A DNA stretch of 64,000 nt from PGYR01 sp048267165. GTDB taxonomy: Bacteria > Bacteroidota > Ignavibacteria > Kapaibacteriales > UBA2268. The stretch lies in the NCBI GenBank assembly GCA_048267165.1, contig JBLWYD010000003.1, forward strand, positions 62,001-126,000, read 5' to 3'. The notes under the pieces are model-generated. The model worked only from the letters and a program-made list of their open reading frames with translations, was not told the DNA's origin and did no database searches. Positions 63,482 through 64,000 of this stretch are shown here, one piece after another. How positions within the stretch are numbered: the first letter of the stretch is position 1; the number at the start of each line of letters is the position of its first letter. Made by a program: the position numbers and the translations under genes.

Positions 63482-63515
63482 AAAAAAAAACCCCTCTGCT
63501 CTAAAACAGAAGGGT
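63482..63515 (-). terminator. rho-independent terminator of the partial outer-membrane gene
   Basis: On the minus strand ACCCTTCTG, eight-base loop, CAGAGGGGT (one G-T pair), then T8-T9. Just after the stop of the gene ending at 63526. Confidence 0.88.
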
Positions 63516-63525
63516 TGTTGATTTC

Positions 63526-64000
63526 TTATATAGTAATTCTTAGTATTGGACTTATCATAAAGAAGTTTTGAATCTCGTAAGGCCTTTGATCCCTTAATAT
63601 AGTTGAGAAACGTCCTTCAAGTAAGAACCAGTTACCGAATATTGGCAAATATGCTTGTGCCATTAAGATTTGGTTAGAGAATTGTACACTCAAACTAAAT
63701 GGAAATGCTTGTTGATTTCTGTATTGAGCTTTCAAATATACCCAATCTGCAAATTCATTTGGCTTGTAAGTAGCAAGTCCTACTACGTTTTCTCTTTCGA
63801 TTATATATTCAAACCCTTCTTGATACATCAAATATTCATCTACTTGAGCATAACTAGCACCTACATCAAATCTGAAGTAGTGAGAAGGAGTGTTTTCATT
63901 ACCTATCCATAAGTTATAGAATAATGTTGCTTGACCAGTTTCTCTTAGTAAAGGAGCGATTCCTAATTTTGTGATATTCGGATCACCATTACGAGGATCT
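63526..64000 (-). CDS. outer-membrane beta-barrel protein (partial, 5' end beyond window)
   Basis: The C-terminal 157 residues of a larger protein; the minus-strand frame is open to the right edge (reading ...PRNGDPNITKLGIAPLLRETG to the stop). Strands alternate aromatic and polar residues (FYNLWIGNENTPSHYFRFDVG, PFSLSVQFSNQILMAQAYLPIFG), and the end is ISPILRITI. Typical of an outer-membrane barrel in this phylum; no family recognised from this part. A strong terminator follows, and the VWA-OmpA gene lies next on the same strand. Confidence 0.65.
   Translation of the reverse strand, partial: DPRNGDPNITKLGIAPLLRETGQATLFYNLWIGNENTPSHYFRFDVGASYAQVDEYLMYQEGFEYIIERENVVGLATYKPNEFADWVYLKAQYRNQQAFPFSLSVQFSNQILMAQAYLPIFGNWFLLEGRFSTILRDQRPYEIQNFFMISPILRITI

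Noticed and set aside
1..64000. CRISPR arrays, rRNA and tRNA genes
   Set aside because: No regularly spaced identical repeats and no tRNA-like or rRNA-like sequences were seen; palindromes around 52.2-53.5 kb are too close and too few for CRISPR.

Overview
The window is AT-rich chromosomal DNA. It looks like a flagellated member of the Bacteroidota/Chlorobiota/Ignavibacteriota side of the FCB group; a Kapabacteria- or Ignavibacteria-like lineage is the best guess from gene content, not proven. Three things point there. About eight secreted proteins end in type IX secretion (T9SS) type-A-like sorting domains. Flagellar genes (fliL, fliM, fliN, fliO, flhA) are present, which is unusual for gliding Bacteroidetes. 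Start regions mostly lack Shine-Dalgarno sequences, and several carry the Bacteroidetes-type -7 box TAnnTTTG about 15-30 bases before the start codon. No rRNA, tRNA or CRISPR was seen.

Layout, left to right. An ABC transporter ATPase is cut by the left edge. Positions 0.7-4.5 kb hold a lipoprotein, a propeller/T9SS protein inside inverted 50-base repeats, and a CoA-transferase. Positions 4.7-8.0 kb form a likely copper-uptake operon: a small Cys-motif protein, a Met/His-rich lipoprotein and an OprC/NosA-type TonB receptor. Positions 8.1-11.3 kb hold adk, a transposase-like gene directly behind it, and a CBS-domain cystathionine beta-synthase. Positions 11.4-18.6 kb hold an orphan antitoxin-like gene, yjdM, a double-OmpA outer-membrane protein and a giant VWA/T9SS protein. 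Positions 19.0-22.4 kb hold grpE, dnaJ, a ComEA-like gene and gcvT. Positions 24.0-26.4 kb hold fliLMNO. Positions 27.1-31.3 kb hold two tandem T9SS proteins, a membrane acyltransferase and a DUF3078 protein. Positions 31.5-34.5 kb hold lysS opposite infC-rpmI-rplT. Positions 34.6-44.0 kb hold a PIN toxin/antitoxin pair, a secreted protease, a serine hydrolase, a coupled three-gene VWA-OmpA operon and another VWA/T9SS protein. Positions 44.2-52.2 kb hold a CNNM/CBS protein, a lipoprotein, a response regulator, a split XRE/S24-like regulator, two small outer-membrane proteins, a Mor-like regulator and a MarR-membrane protein-TonB receptor operon. Positions 52.2-57.6 kb hold a STAND/AAA ATPase bracketed by palindromes and a second giant VWA/T9SS protein. 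Positions 57.6-64.0 kb hold a J-domain gene behind flhA, an M28 peptidase with pyrE, a VWA-OmpA protein and a partial outer-membrane protein.

The most unusual signals are as follows. (1) The ATPase at 52265-53395 has three palindrome-type repeats on each side and a solo copy 4 kb away. (2) A putative regulatory circuit has 17-19 base palindromes in front of an XRE gene whose S24 partner has lost its catalytic residues, with a related palindrome in front of a Mor-like gene. (3) A perfect TTG-N6-CAA palindrome lies in front of marR. (4) The copper receptor keeps the CxxxM and HxM ligand pairs. (5) A transposase-like gene sits two bases behind adk. (6) There are five VWA proteins in 64 kb, three of them in OmpA/T9SS settings. 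(7) Four gene-free spacers hold short dispersed repeats, the clearest sharing being between the first and last.
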